Source: CBDBKE01 sp965218055
Lineage (GTDB): Bacteria > Acidobacteriota > Terriglobia > JAJPHL01 > JAPKYU01
DNA length: 64,000 nt
Reading direction: 5' to 3'
Assembly: GCA_965218055.1 (NCBI GenBank)
Contig: CBDCKA010000002.1
Location: 310,001 to 374,000 of the forward strand
The position numbers were made by a program, and so were the translations under genes. The notes beneath the pieces are model-generated. The model saw only the letters and a list, made by a program, of their open reading frames with translations, searched no databases and was not told the DNA's origin. Positions 43,067 through 52,501 of this stretch are shown here, piece after piece. Position 1 is the stretch's first letter; each line of letters starts with the position of its first letter.

Positions 43067-43120
43067 CTGGCGCCGTTTCCAACTTGATTCGCCTATGGAT
43101 TCCGCCTACCTTCTATAGCC

Positions 43121-43837
43121 ATGAGAAAGCGACGTGTCACCAACATTCTTGCTGTTTCCCTGTTACTGATCGGCCTCGCCGGCCGGGGGCAGCAGCCGGA
43201 ACGGGTCCAGGTCCCAAACGAACATTACGACACGCTGGAGAATCGTGCCGGGGTTGTCGAGTACCTGGAAAATCCGGAGCGAATCGAGCAGCTGAAGCCG
43301 CGCGAGTTGGTCGCCGCGCTCAGTGTCCAGCCGGGCGACCGCGTGGCCGACATCGGTACCGGTTCCGGCGTTCTGCTACCCTATCTGAGCCGAGCGGTGA
43401 ACCCCGGCGGGCTGGTCTACGCCGAAGACATCTACCCGGATTTTCTGGAACGCGCTCGAGAAAAGGTCCAAAAATTCCAACTGGACAATGTCCTTTTACT
43501 CCTGGGCGACGAGCGGAACCCGCGCTTGCCCCCGGGCGAGATGGACCTGGCAGTGATGCTGGATTGCTATCACCACTTTGCCTTTCCCAAAGCCATGCTG
43601 GACCACCTGCGAAGGGCGCTCAAACCCGAGGGACGAATTGCCATCGTGGATTTCTTCAAGCGAGACGAGATGCGCGACCATGTCCGACTGGACCGAGAGG
43701 GGGTTGTGGAGGAACTCCAGCGTTTCGGTTGGAAGCTCGAAGCCTCGCCAAAGCTGCTGGACGATCAGTACATCTTGATCTTCCGGGCAGTACATCTTGA
43801 TCTTCTGGCCGACCCCCCACTAACCGCCCTCCATTAA
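43121..43837 (+). CDS. Exported SAM methyltransferase-like protein with frame-shifted tail
   Basis: 238 residues. A signal peptide (MRKRRVTNILAVSLLLIGLAG) precedes a class I methyltransferase domain: VADIGTGSGVLLPYLSRAV binds SAM, followed by VYAEDIYP, DLAVMLDCYHHF and GRIAIVDFFKRDEM. Such secreted members are common in this phylum; substrate unknown. The last 22 residues are abnormal: a 22-bp tandem duplication (43766-43787, 43788-43809) pushes the second copy into another frame. Reading the second copy in the original frame would give QYILIFWPTPH and a stop at 43821-43823, probably the ancestral end. Confidence 0.8.
   Translation: MRKRRVTNILAVSLLLIGLAGRGQQPERVQVPNEHYDTLENRAGVVEYLENPERIEQLKPRELVAALSVQPGDRVADIGTGSGVLLPYLSRAVNPGGLVYAEDIYPDFLERAREKVQKFQLDNVLLLLGDERNPRLPPGEMDLAVMLDCYHHFAFPKAMLDHLRRALKPEGRIAIVDFFKRDEMRDHVRLDREGVVEELQRFGWKLEASPKLLDDQYILIFRAVHLDLLADPPLTALH
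43766..43809 (+). repeat. 22-bp tandem duplication inside the methyltransferase gene
   Basis: A unit beginning CAGTACATCTTGATCTTC occurs at 43766 and again at 43788, 20 of 22 identical. As 22 is not a multiple of three, the copies are read in different frames. Confidence 0.95.
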
Positions 43838-43873
43838 CGACAAGCGCAAGGCGGAGACCTTCACATTGCGGTC

Positions 43874-43902
43874 TTGCTTAGCACTCAAGGGGCGCGTATG
43901 CT
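43874..43902 (+). promoter_or_regulatory. Possible promoter of the TPR protein gene
   Basis: TTGCTT (43874-43879), 17-bp spacer, TATGCT (43897-43902), 37 bp before the start codon at 43940. Confidence 0.45.
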
Positions 43903-43939
43903 TTAGCTCAGAGCAGATCCCCAAACGGCGAGGTTTCTT

Positions 43940-45088
43940 ATGGAAATCCGAAACGTGGGTTTGGCCCGAAACCTGGGTTTAGCAGTTCTACTTTCTGTTT
44001 CCATGCTCTGGGCGCAGCAGACCCCGGGACAGGGGCAGCCCCCGACGAGTCCTTCCCAACCCTCCCCCGGCAGGGAACCGCAGCAGCCCGGAAGGCAGCC
44101 GGAACAGCAGCAACGTCCCGGGTTCCCGGGTCAGGACCCCTTCGGCCGCGACCCGTTCGGCCGCTCCGGCCGGGGCATCTCGGGCAGAATTGTCAACGCT
44201 CCGTCGATCAACCTCCGCATAGAACTCTACCGGGACGGGATGCGCCAGGACGCCACGTTTATCCAAATGGATGGCAGGTTCCGCTTTGAGCAGGCGCAGC
44301 CCGGCAACCGCTACGAAATCCGCCTGGATATGGGCAACGGCTGGGAATACCGAGAAGAGGTGGATTTCCACCAGAACTTCCCCGTCACGATCATCATCCG
44401 GGAAAACGGCTTTCGAAGAGGCACATTTACCAGCGGCAAAGATGTCGGGGACGGCACCATCATCAGCGTGGCCAGCCTGAAAGTCCCTAAGAAAGCCAAA
44501 AAGGAATTCAAGAAAGCTCGCAAGGCAGCGCGGAAGAAGAAGTACGGGGAGGCTCTCGGGCGGCTACAGAAAGCCACCGAGATTTATCCCCAGTACGCGG
44601 AAGCTTTTAACGAAATGGGGATGATCTACCTGGGGCAGAAGCAGAGGGAGAAGGCGCGTCAAGCCTTCGAGCAGGCGATCGCCGCCGACCCCAACTGGGT
44701 GGACTCCTACGTGAACCTGGCTTCGCTGCAATTGTCTAGCAATCAACCCCGGCAGTTGCTGGAAACTTCGAACAAAATCCTCCAGCTCTATCCCACGCTG
44801 GGCCCGGGGCATTTTTTCCACTCCGTCGCCAACCTGTCGATGGGCCGTCTGGAGGAAGCGGAAAAAAGCGCTCTAAGAGCGGACAGCCGCGAGCATCGTC
44901 GAGTGCCTCAAATCCACCTAGTGCTGGCCCGCATCTACCGGCATAGGGGAGAGTGGGCCGAGGCCGAAAAGCAACTGCGCACGTTCTTGGAAGAGAGGCC
45001 CAAGGCGTCCAACGCCGATGGAATCAAGGCCCAAATCAAGAAGTTACACCAGCAAGCGAAAGCCCAAGGCGAACAGGCAAAGAAGTAA
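43940..45088 (+). CDS. Exported TPR protein with Pro/Gln-rich linker
   Basis: 382 residues, probably periplasmic. Signal peptide (NLGLAVLLSVSMLWAQ), a Pro/Gln/Gly-rich linker (about 28-75, with DPFGRDPFGRSGRG), a beta-sandwich of the carboxypeptidase-regulatory kind (GRIVNAPSINLRIELYRDGM... RFEQAQPGNRYEIRL), a Lys-rich helix, then about five tetratricopeptide repeats (YGEALGRLQKATEIYPQYAEAFNEMGMIYL, EKARQAFEQAIAADPNW...). It is a likely scaffold; partners unknown. Confidence 0.8.
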   Translation: MEIRNVGLARNLGLAVLLSVSMLWAQQTPGQGQPPTSPSQPSPGREPQQPGRQPEQQQRPGFPGQDPFGRDPFGRSGRGISGRIVNAPSINLRIELYRDGMRQDATFIQMDGRFRFEQAQPGNRYEIRLDMGNGWEYREEVDFHQNFPVTIIIRENGFRRGTFTSGKDVGDGTIISVASLKVPKKAKKEFKKARKAARKKKYGEALGRLQKATEIYPQYAEAFNEMGMIYLGQKQREKARQAFEQAIAADPNWVDSYVNLASLQLSSNQPRQLLETSNKILQLYPTLGPGHFFHSVANLSMGRLEEAEKSALRADSREHRRVPQIHLVLARIYRHRGEWAEAEKQLRTFLEERPKASNADGIKAQIKKLHQQAKAQGEQAKK

Positions 45089-45327
45089 CCGGGGAGTTCC
45101 GGTCATTCATCTAGGCGGTCGTTCAGCGCACTGTGATATCGCCCTGCGCCCGGCACGCAGTCCCAAACACATCACCAGAAAGCCTATTCCCCAGGACCGG
45201 CGGCTGACCATGCTGTCGCAATATACGCCACCCGCCCTGCTCCTTGCAGATGGTTGCAGGGGCCGGACGGCCAGCGTCGATTCAAGCCATCCCTGCCGGG
45301 GCGGACTTGTGCTACTCTCTGCCTACT

Positions 45328-45711
45328 ATGATAGCCAAACAACTGACCATTTATGTGCCAGACGCTGTTGGGACATTGGCCCATGTGGCCCGTGTGCTGG
45401 CACAGAAAAAGGTGAACATCACCGGGCTGATCTGTGTTGGAGCCGGAGACCGGAGTCCGATCCGCTTGCTGTCGGACAGCCCTGCCCGCGCCCGCAAGGC
45501 TTTGCAAGCCGCGGGCTTGGACCCCACCGAAGAGGACGTGCTGGTGGTGCAATTACCGGACAAGCCCGGGGCGTTGGCCGCAGTGGGCGAGAAGTTGGCT
45601 GCGGCCGGCATCAACATCCATTACGCGTACGCCAGCGGCGGCACCGGCAGGAAGGTGAACACTGTGCTGGGCGTTTCTGACGTTGGCCGGGCCTCGCGCC
45701 TGGCCCGTTGA
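45328..45711 (+). CDS. Tandem ACT-domain protein
   Basis: 127 residues comprising two ACT domains: KQLTIYVPDAVGTLAHVARVLAQKKVNITGLICV (1-35) and LVVQLPDKPGALAAVGEKLAAAGINIHYAYAS (about 73-104). ACT pairs bind amino acids; no enzyme domain is attached, so it may be a free-standing regulatory or sensor unit. ATG 45328 is chosen since the domain starts at once; the upstream open frame is spacer. Confidence 0.8.
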   Translation: MIAKQLTIYVPDAVGTLAHVARVLAQKKVNITGLICVGAGDRSPIRLLSDSPARARKALQAAGLDPTEEDVLVVQLPDKPGALAAVGEKLAAAGINIHYAYASGGTGRKVNTVLGVSDVGRASRLAR

Positions 45712-45926
45712 CGGACCCATTGACTGAGTTGCTAGCCCGTATTTTTCTGAACCCGCCGAAAAATCACATGGCGCGCTAGGAGCGAGGCTGAGCTAGCTGG
45801 CGTGCTTCCCTTTCTTTGCTGTTATTCACCCCTAAAAAAGCTCCTCGGCGTAAAAAACTCCATTGCCTAACCGTCCACACCCCGTAGCTCGCAAGTGGTG
45901 CAACGAATAGTGAACGGGCTGCGTGT

Positions 45927-46784
45927 TCAGCGGAGGTCGCGCCGTAACGTGAGCCCGCCATCCACCGTCATCACCTGCCCAGTGACGTAGTTGTCCGGCT
46001 CCAGCAGGAAGCGGACGGCGCGGGCAATGTCCTCGGGACGGCCTAACCGTGGGATGACCCCCCTTTCGACGTAGACATCGTACTTGCCGCTGCGGATGCT
46101 GCCCTCAGCCATGCCGGCGATCGTGGCACCAGGCGCCACGACGTTGACACGGATATTGGCCTTCCCGCCCCATTCCTTGGCCAGGATCTTGGCTGCGTGA
46201 ACCAGCGCGGACTTGGGAGCCGCGTACGGAACGCTGCCCTCGAACACACCTACCGCCTGCATGGTAGAAAACAGCACAATGCTGCCGGGGGTGCCGGCAG
46301 ATAGCATCCGTTCGCCCGCCAGTCGGGCCAGCAAGACCGGGGCAAGAAAATTCAGACCCCACGAGGTTTCCAGAGATTGCTGGAGGGATTCGTCCCCATG
46401 ATCGCCGGCAGGCGCGCCGGGGGGCAGGCGAGCCGGATCTCCCACGAAGGCGACCAGGCCGCATAGTTCCCCTTGCTGGTCGGCGGCCGCCAGATACCGC
46501 TGGCGGGCGGGGGCTTCCCTTAGATCGCCCTCCACCAGTTGCACGCGCCCGCTGCCATACGTTGCCAGTGCTGCGGCCAGCGCCTCGGCGCGCCGGCGGT
46601 TGCCGCGGTAGCCGAGCACAACCGTGGCCCCCTCCTTCACCAGCAGCGCGGCGGTCGCGGCACCCAGCCCCCCCGAGCCTCCGGCGACCAGCACCACCTT
46701 CCCGGCCAGAGTGCGTTCAGAAAAATCGAACTGGAATTGACGGTACCGGACCACCTGCTGTTCGTCGAGGAAATGGGACGCCAT
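45927..46784 (-). CDS. Short-chain dehydrogenase/reductase
   Basis: 285 residues. Rossmann NAD(P) motif AGKVVLVAGGSGGLGAATAALL (about 27-48), catalytic Ser in IVLFSTMQAVG and Tyr-x3-Lys as YAAPKSALVHAAK, plus the C-terminal RLGRPEDIARAVRFLLEPDNYVTGQVMTVDGG. The usual NNAG segment is replaced by VAFVGDPARLPPG, so cofactor-loop geometry differs. The substrate is unknown. The N-terminal extension of about 25 residues (MASHFLDEQQVVRYRQFQFDFSERTL) is unusual. Confidence 0.85.
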   Translation of the reverse strand: MASHFLDEQQVVRYRQFQFDFSERTLAGKVVLVAGGSGGLGAATAALLVKEGATVVLGYRGNRRRAEALAAALATYGSGRVQLVEGDLREAPARQRYLAAADQQGELCGLVAFVGDPARLPPGAPAGDHGDESLQQSLETSWGLNFLAPVLLARLAGERMLSAGTPGSIVLFSTMQAVGVFEGSVPYAAPKSALVHAAKILAKEWGGKANIRVNVVAPGATIAGMAEGSIRSGKYDVYVERGVIPRLGRPEDIARAVRFLLEPDNYVTGQVMTVDGGLTLRRDLR

Positions 46785-46862
46785 CTGGAACCTGCTTTCC
46801 TAGTCTTGTTACGCCGTGGCGGAGTCGAACAGGGAGGACGACGGAATTAGCCTGTCACGGCA

Positions 46863-48188
46863 CTAGCCCTCCCCCACCATAGCAAGTTCAGCCGGCCGGG
46901 AAGGCTCGCTGGCCTGTTCCAACACGTGACGCGCCGTGTAGCCATGACTCAGGTAGAACAGCAGCAGCATGGCTACTTCCGAATCGCCAAAGTTGTACTC
47001 GAAGGCGCCCGCCACCAGCACCGCGACCACAGCGGCTCCGATCCCGTGCGCAACGTAGCGGTACTGAGGGTCTAGGTGTGCGGTGAGGCGTCGCTGGTCG
47101 CGAAGAGCTGCCAGCAGCATCCACAGGAAAAAGGCCAGGCACGGCAACCCGCGCTCGGCGGCGATCTGCAGGTAATTGCTGTGGAGGTGCCCGTAATAGG
47201 CTGCCGGCGTGGAGCCCAGGGGACGCGGTCGATACTCGTCGAAAGCGGACTGCACGCGGTTGGGACCAACGCCAAACAGCAAATGCTGTCGAATCATGTT
47301 CAGGCCCGTGCGCGTCATCAGAACGCGGGCGCGGCTGGAGGTTTCCGACTGCGGGCTGAACAGCGAACGCACGCGCAACTTGACCACGGGCGGCGCAACC
47401 AGGTAAAGCAGCACCAGCGCCACCGGGATCACCGGCAACCAGCGCCGCCGCAGGTCCCATAGCAAGTAGACCAACGCCGCCAAGCAGCCCAGCCAGACCC
47501 CACGCGTAAACGCCAGCAGAAGCGACAGGCTGATCAGGGCCGCGGCTGCCCAGGTCCACCAGGGCCGCGCTTTGGAGGCCAGCAGGAAGGCCAGCAGCAA
47601 AGCCAGTACCAGCATCTGCATGCCACTGAAGGTCTGCCAGTGACTCATGAACCCCGTGATGCGGGACTGCGTGTAGAGTATGTAAAAATCACGCTGCGAT
47701 TGCAGGCTCTGGTAGTAAAGGTGGTAGGAAAGACTGAACTCGGCGATGGCCAGGACGGCCGCCGCCGAACCCGCAACAAACAGCACTCGGAAAACGCGGT
47801 GGACCTGCACCACACTGCGAAATGCACTGTAGGCCCCCACCAGGATCAGGAAAATGTAGAACTTCTTCACCTGCCCAAGGCCGGACACCGGCGTCGGCGA
47901 CATAGCCAGCGAAGCCAGCGTCCAAACGGCGAACAGCGCAAGCGGCAGCATCGGTAGCGGCGCCTTCAGTTTCTGGCGTCCCAGCAGCAGGGCTAGCAGA
48001 CCCAGCCCCAGCAGGGTCTGGCTAAGGAAAATTGAGAACAGCACGGACACGTTGGCCAGCGCCAGCAGATAGAAGGAAGCCGCGCCGGCGCGAGCGCGCG
48101 CACGATCCCACCGACCGCCAGCCAAGCCACCGACCTTGTCTGAAGAGAGGGTCACCAAAGTAGCATCAAAAACAAAGCTGACACGCAA
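46863..48188 (-). CDS. O-antigen ligase/Wzy-like membrane protein
   Basis: 441 residues with about 11 membrane segments and one large periplasmic loop (about residues 265-345) that contains RTGLNMIRQHLLFGVGPNRVQ and HLHSNYLQIAAERGLPCLAFFLW, the signature of the WaaL/O-antigen ligase family (PF04932). It attaches or polymerises O-antigen or another glycan at the periplasmic face. The beginning is unsure: the frame opens with TTG 48188, but the protein could start at TTG/GTG 10-11 codons later. Confidence 0.85.
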   Translation of the reverse strand: MRVSFVFDATLVTLSSDKVGGLAGGRWDRARARAGAASFYLLALANVSVLFSIFLSQTLLGLGLLALLLGRQKLKAPLPMLPLALFAVWTLASLAMSPTPVSGLGQVKKFYIFLILVGAYSAFRSVVQVHRVFRVLFVAGSAAAVLAIAEFSLSYHLYYQSLQSQRDFYILYTQSRITGFMSHWQTFSGMQMLVLALLLAFLLASKARPWWTWAAAALISLSLLLAFTRGVWLGCLAALVYLLWDLRRRWLPVIPVALVLLYLVAPPVVKLRVRSLFSPQSETSSRARVLMTRTGLNMIRQHLLFGVGPNRVQSAFDEYRPRPLGSTPAAYYGHLHSNYLQIAAERGLPCLAFFLWMLLAALRDQRRLTAHLDPQYRYVAHGIGAAVVAVLVAGAFEYNFGDSEVAMLLLFYLSHGYTARHVLEQASEPSRPAELAMVGEG

Positions 48189-48461
48189 AGTGCAGGAGGT
48201 GATCCCTGCCGCGTTTCGGGCTTCCCTTTCGTATTGGGGAGCATTCAGTCACGCTATGCCCCTCCAAACATGGCCCGCCCGTCCAACTCCGAGGAAGGGG
48301 CTATCGGAGCGTGGAGTGCCTCGGGAGGGCAAGCATTCTCGCCCCCACGGGACGGGCACTAGATTCGGTCCCTGATCAATTCCCCACAGAGTGTACTATA
48401 GGAAGTGGCTTTTGTTTCTCGACGGCGGCCGTGGACGCTTTTATTGTTGAGAAAGCAGCCC

Positions 48462-50576
48462 ATGCTGACCCTGGCCACCGAGGTGAAGTACATCAAAGGG
48501 GTGGGGCCGGAGCGGGCCCACATCCTGGAAACTAAGAGAATCGTCACCGTCGAGGACCTGCTGTATTACATTCCGCGGCGGTACGAGGATCGCACCCATC
48601 CGCGCCCTGTTGGCCAGCTGCTGCCGGGCGAGACGGCGACCGTGGTGGCTGCCGTGCGTGGCGCGCGTGCCTATGAGCCGCGCCGGGGCCGCCAGAGTAT
48701 TTTTGAAGCGGTGCTGTTCGAAGGGGCGCACCGGCTCCGCTGTCGCTGGTTCAACTCCGACTATTTGAAGAGAATCATCACCGCTGGCCAGGTGCTGGCC
48801 GTGCACGGGCGCGTGGAGGAGGGCCGCTCCGGCAGGCATCTCCAGATGATGCACCCGCAGTATGAGGTGGTGGCTGACGACGGCGAAAGCGGGTCGGCCG
48901 GTCCCTCGCTCGAGATGGGCCGCATCGTCCCCATCTATGAAACGGCCGGCAGCGGACGGCTGAATTCCCGCTACTTCCGGCGGTTGATCTATTGGGTGCT
49001 TGAGCAACTGGGCGGAGTGGAGGATCCGGTGCCGGCGGCTGTGCGCGCAGCGTTGAACCTTCCCGACCGCTGGGAGGCGCTGGCCAAGACGCACTTCCCC
49101 GACCCTGGCGCCGATCTGGTGGAGCTGGAACGCTTCCGCTCCCCCGGACAGTTCCGCCTGATCTTCGAGGAATTCTTCCTCCTGGAAACAGGCACGGCGC
49201 TCAAGCGACGGAAGGCACGCCAGGCGCCCGGCGTGCAGTTTCAGTTGACCGACGCCGTCCGCGAAAAGATTAAAGCCCTGCTACCATTCCACCCGACTGC
49301 CGCGCAGAAGCGTGTCTTGAAGGAGATTGCAGCCGACATGGCCGCGCCTCAACCCATGAACCGGATGCTGCAGGGCGACGTCGGCAGCGGAAAGACCATC
49401 GTGGGCTTGCAGGCCGCAGTAGTTGCCATCGAAAACGGGTATCAGGTGGCGGTGATGGCCCCCACCGAAATCCTGGCCACCCAGCACTACCTCTACTTCC
49501 GCGGCCTGCTGCGCGGCACCGGCTACCAGGTGGCGCTGCTGACCAGCGCCGCCACTCCGGGGGAAAAACCTAAGCTGAAGCGCCTGATCCGCCAGAAGCT
49601 GATTCAAATCGCAGTGGGAACGCATGCGTTGCTGGAACAGGACGTGGAGTTTGCCGCTCTGGGCCTGGTGATTGTGGACGAGCAGCACCGCTTCGGAGTG
49701 CTGCAGCGACTGGGCCTGATGCAGAAAGGGCACTGGTTGGACACGCTGGTGATGACCGCTACACCAATTCCGCGCACTCTGGCCCTGACACTCTACGGTG
49801 AACTGGACGTTTCCGTCATTGATGAATTGCCGCCCGGGCGCCAGCCGATTGTGACCCGGCACGTTCCGGACAGCCGCGCCGCCGAGGTCTACGAGTTTGT
49901 TCGCAAGCAGGCCGCCGCCGGCCGTCAGGCCTATATCGTCTACCCGCTGGTGGAAGAGTCGGAGAAAACCGACCTGAAGAGCGCGCTGGAAATGTACGAC
50001 CGCCTTTCCCGCCAACTGTTCCCAGAGTTGCGCCTGGGCCTGTTGCACGGACGCCTCTCCGCTGAGGAGAAGGAACGCACGATGGCCGATTTCAAGGCCG
50101 GCCGAATCCAGGTGTTGGTCGCCACCACCGTTGTGGAGGTCGGCGTGGACGTGCCCAACGCCACAGTGATGGTGATCGAGCATGCCGAGCGCTTCGGCCT
50201 GGCGCAACTGCACCAGTTGCGCGGCCGAGTGGGCCGCAGCCGGCTAAAGTCCTACTGCATCCTGCTGACCTCCGGCCCGCTCACCGAGGAGGCCCGCGAA
50301 CGCACCGCGGTACTGGTCCGAACGCAGGACGGTTTTGAGATTGCAGAGACCGATCTGACGCTGCGTGGCCCCGGCGAGTTTTTCGGCACCCGCCAGTCAG
50401 GCCTGCCGGCCTTCCGGGTTGCCGATCTGCTGCGCGACCGCGAAATCCTGGGACTGGCTCGCAGCCAGGCGATGCAATTCATCGAGCAGCCTCCCTCGCG
50501 CGATGAGGCCGTGGCTCTGGTGAACTACGTCCGGGAGCACTGGTGGCGCCGCTACGGCCTCATTCAAGTGGGCTAA
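48462..50576 (+). CDS. recG: ATP-dependent DNA helicase RecG
   Basis: Branch-migrating helicase that rescues stalled forks. 704 residues from ATG 48462. N-terminal wedge (VKYIKGVGPERAHILETKRIVTVEDLLYYIPRRYEDRT) with an OB fold, then helicase motifs: FHPTAAQKRVLKEI, QGDVGSGKTIVGLQA (Walker A), MAPTEILATQH, VDEQHRFGV, MTATPIPRTLALTLYGE, LLHGRLSAEEK, ATTVVEVGVDVPNAT, QLHQLRGRVGRS, and the C-terminal FFGTRQSGLPAFRVADL, diagnostic of RecG. The upstream frame to 48405 is open but lacks family similarity. Confidence 0.95.
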   Translation: MLTLATEVKYIKGVGPERAHILETKRIVTVEDLLYYIPRRYEDRTHPRPVGQLLPGETATVVAAVRGARAYEPRRGRQSIFEAVLFEGAHRLRCRWFNSDYLKRIITAGQVLAVHGRVEEGRSGRHLQMMHPQYEVVADDGESGSAGPSLEMGRIVPIYETAGSGRLNSRYFRRLIYWVLEQLGGVEDPVPAAVRAALNLPDRWEALAKTHFPDPGADLVELERFRSPGQFRLIFEEFFLLETGTALKRRKARQAPGVQFQLTDAVREKIKALLPFHPTAAQKRVLKEIAADMAAPQPMNRMLQGDVGSGKTIVGLQAAVVAIENGYQVAVMAPTEILATQHYLYFRGLLRGTGYQVALLTSAATPGEKPKLKRLIRQKLIQIAVGTHALLEQDVEFAALGLVIVDEQHRFGVLQRLGLMQKGHWLDTLVMTATPIPRTLALTLYGELDVSVIDELPPGRQPIVTRHVPDSRAAEVYEFVRKQAAAGRQAYIVYPLVEESEKTDLKSALEMYDRLSRQLFPELRLGLLHGRLSAEEKERTMADFKAGRIQVLVATTVVEVGVDVPNATVMVIEHAERFGLAQLHQLRGRVGRSRLKSYCILLTSGPLTEEARERTAVLVRTQDGFEIAETDLTLRGPGEFFGTRQSGLPAFRVADLLRDREILGLARSQAMQFIEQPPSRDEAVALVNYVREHWWRRYGLIQVG

Positions 50577-50638
50577 GCAATCCAGGGCCGGAAAACGGAA
50601 GACCCGAGGCATTCAAGGGGAGACCTGAGAGTCCGCCC

Positions 50639-51238
50639 ATGCGCATTATTGGCGGGGAGTTTCGCAGCCGGCGGCTGAAAAGCCTTCCAGGGGAGAAGAC
50701 CCGGCCCACCAGTGACAAGCTTCGCGAGACACTGTTTAATGTGCTCGGGACCAGCGTTGCGGGTGCGGTTTGGTACGACTGCTTTGCCGGCAGCGGCGCG
50801 GTCGGCCTGGAGGCGTTGAGCCGCGGCGCCGCCTTGGCCGTGTTTGTGGAAGGCCGACGGGCGGCAGCCAGCGTGCTGCGGCAGAACATCGCCGCCCTAG
50901 GGCTGGAGCCGCAATCTGAGGTGCTGGAGCGGGACGTGTTCCGGGCACTAAAGAGCGCCCAACATCCCGCCGACTTCGTATTCCTGGATCCCCCGTATGC
51001 GGCTCTCCCCGAGTACCATCGCGTCCTGAGGCATCTGAGCCGCAGCTCGTTGCTCCGTCCCGGTGCCCTGGTGGTCGCCGAGCACGCCCGCCGCTGGTCC
51101 TTGGAACCCTGCTACGCAGCCCTGGCCCGGTTCCGCACCCTGGAGCAAGGCTCCAGCACCCTCAGCTTCTACCGCCTCAGCACCGTTGAATCGCCGGCAT
51201 CTTCGGACACAAAGCCTCTGAAAAAATCCTCTACATGA
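50639..51238 (+). CDS. rsmD: 16S rRNA (guanine(966)-N2)-methyltransferase
   Basis: 199 residues. The start MRIIGGEFRSRRLKSLPGEKTRPTSDKLRETLFNVL is the classical RsmD N-terminus; YDCFAGSGAVGLEALSRGA binds SAM and FVFLDPPYAALPEY carries the DPPY catalytic motif. It lies 62 bp after recG in the same direction. The last 20 or so residues (STVESPASSDTKPLKKSST) extend beyond the family core. Confidence 0.93.
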   Translation: MRIIGGEFRSRRLKSLPGEKTRPTSDKLRETLFNVLGTSVAGAVWYDCFAGSGAVGLEALSRGAALAVFVEGRRAAASVLRQNIAALGLEPQSEVLERDVFRALKSAQHPADFVFLDPPYAALPEYHRVLRHLSRSSLLRPGALVVAEHARRWSLEPCYAALARFRTLEQGSSTLSFYRLSTVESPASSDTKPLKKSST

Positions 51239-51315
51239 CCACTCGCTTACGCTCGTGGCTCGGATAGTGCCCCTTGTTGCGCGGCAGCCTTGGCCAGCGG
51301 GCGGGCATCAGTTCT

Positions 51316-51357
51316 CGTTGGCCTGCTCTTCTGCTCCCGTTGGCCTGCTCTTCTGCT
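51316..51357. repeat. 22-bp tandem duplication upstream of the 93-residue gene
   Basis: A unit starting CGTTGGCCTGCTCTTCTGCT lies at 51316 and again at 51338; all 20 comparable bases match. The second copy ends 11 bp before the next start codon, so it probably provides or displaces that gene's leader. Confidence 0.92.
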
Positions 51358-51368
51358 AAGGTGGAGCA

Positions 51369-51650
51369 ATGGCGGGGAACGCGCGAACCCGGACAAAGCT
51401 GGTGGCAGCCGCCTTCGGCGTGGCTGTCCTGCTGCTGATCCTTTACGCCAGCCTGGGTTTGAGCCAGTACACCTGCGAGGTGTGCATCGAGTTCAACAGG
51501 CAGACCAAGTGCCGCAGCGCCGCTGGCGCGACGCGCGAAGAAGCGCAGCGAACTGCCACCGACAACGCGTGCGCGTTCCTGGCCTCCGGGATGACCGAGA
51601 GCATCCGCTGCTCGCGGACGCCCCCCACCAGCGTACGCTGCGAGCCCTAG
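51369..51650 (+). CDS. Small membrane-anchored cysteine-containing protein
   Basis: Not recognised. 93 residues: one membrane helix (LVAAAFGVAVLLLILYASLGL) followed by an exported domain with Cys at 36, 39, 48, 67, 81 and 90, including CEVCIEF and SIRCSRTPPTSVRC. The pattern suggests disulphides or a metal site outside the inner membrane. Its codon use resembles its neighbours. ATG 51369 follows AAGGTGGAGCA. Confidence 0.6.
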   Translation: MAGNARTRTKLVAAAFGVAVLLLILYASLGLSQYTCEVCIEFNRQTKCRSAAGATREEAQRTATDNACAFLASGMTESIRCSRTPPTSVRCEP

Positions 51651-51676
51651 GCAGGCGGCGGAAACGGCCCAGCTCC

Positions 51677-52501
51677 TCAGGCTTCAGCGACCACCGGGTT
51701 GCGCAGCGTGCCCACCTGATCGACTTCCACCTCCACCACGTCCCCTGCTTTCAGATACACCGGAGGCTTGCGCGCGAAGCCCACGCCGGGCGGCGTGCCG
51801 GTTGAGATGATGTCGCCCGGAGCAAAGGTAACAATATCGGAAATGTAGGCGATCAGCTGCGGGATGGTGAAGATAAGCTCGCGGGTGCTCGAATCCTGCA
51901 TCAGCTGGCCATTCAGGCGCAGGCGGATGGCCAGCGCGTGCGGGTCGGGCACTTTCTTCGACGTCACCAGGAACGGGCCGCAGGGTGCGAAGGTGTCGAA
52001 GGTCTTGCCCTGGATCCACTGACCTGTGCGGCGCTGAAAGTCTCGGGCGCTGACGTCGTCGAGAGCCATGTAGCCGGCCACATATTCCAGGGCGTGCTCC
52101 TCCGGGATATGCCGGCCAGGTTTGCCCATCACCACCGCCAGCTCAGCCTCGTAGTCCACCCGGCGGGAGACGCGCGGCAGCACGATTGGGTCATAGGGAC
52201 CTGCCAGCGCGTTGCGGTACTTGGCAAAAAATATCGAATACTTGGGAATTTCCATGCCTGTCTCGCGGGCATGGTCGCGGTAGTTCAGGCCAATGCAGAT
52301 GATCTTCTCCGGGTCCGGCACCGGCGGCAGCAACTGCACCTCCTCCAGCGCCACCGACGGCAGCGAGGCGAGGTCAGGAACCTGCGGGGACTGCGCACCC
52401 TGGAGGAATTCGATGATTCGGCTACCCAGACGGTAGAGCCGCCCGCCGGAGAAAACTCCGCAGTGCGTTTCGCCGTTCCACCTGTAGCTGGCCAGTTTCA
52501 T
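51677..52501 (-). CDS. Fumarylacetoacetate hydrolase-family protein
   Basis: 274 residues. The FAH fold appears as ICIGLNYRDHARETGMEIP, then acidic metal ligands in VDYEAELAVVMGK (Glu-x-Glu) and YMALDDVSARDFQRR (Asp), and the late GDIISTGTPPGVGFARKPPVYLKAGDVVEVEVDQVGTLRNPV. This branch includes acylpyruvate hydrolases, oxaloacetate decarboxylases and aromatic-ring pathway enzymes; which one cannot be told. The N-terminal domain (MKLASYRWNGETHCGVFSGG) is of normal length. Confidence 0.9.
   Translation of the reverse strand: MKLASYRWNGETHCGVFSGGRLYRLGSRIIEFLQGAQSPQVPDLASLPSVALEEVQLLPPVPDPEKIICIGLNYRDHARETGMEIPKYSIFFAKYRNALAGPYDPIVLPRVSRRVDYEAELAVVMGKPGRHIPEEHALEYVAGYMALDDVSARDFQRRTGQWIQGKTFDTFAPCGPFLVTSKKVPDPHALAIRLRLNGQLMQDSSTRELIFTIPQLIAYISDIVTFAPGDIISTGTPPGVGFARKPPVYLKAGDVVEVEVDQVGTLRNPVVAEA

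Noticed and set aside
46539..46850. 103-codon plus-strand frame opposite the start of the SDR gene
   Set aside because: Shadow of the SDR Rossmann region; composition is typical of antisense frames here.
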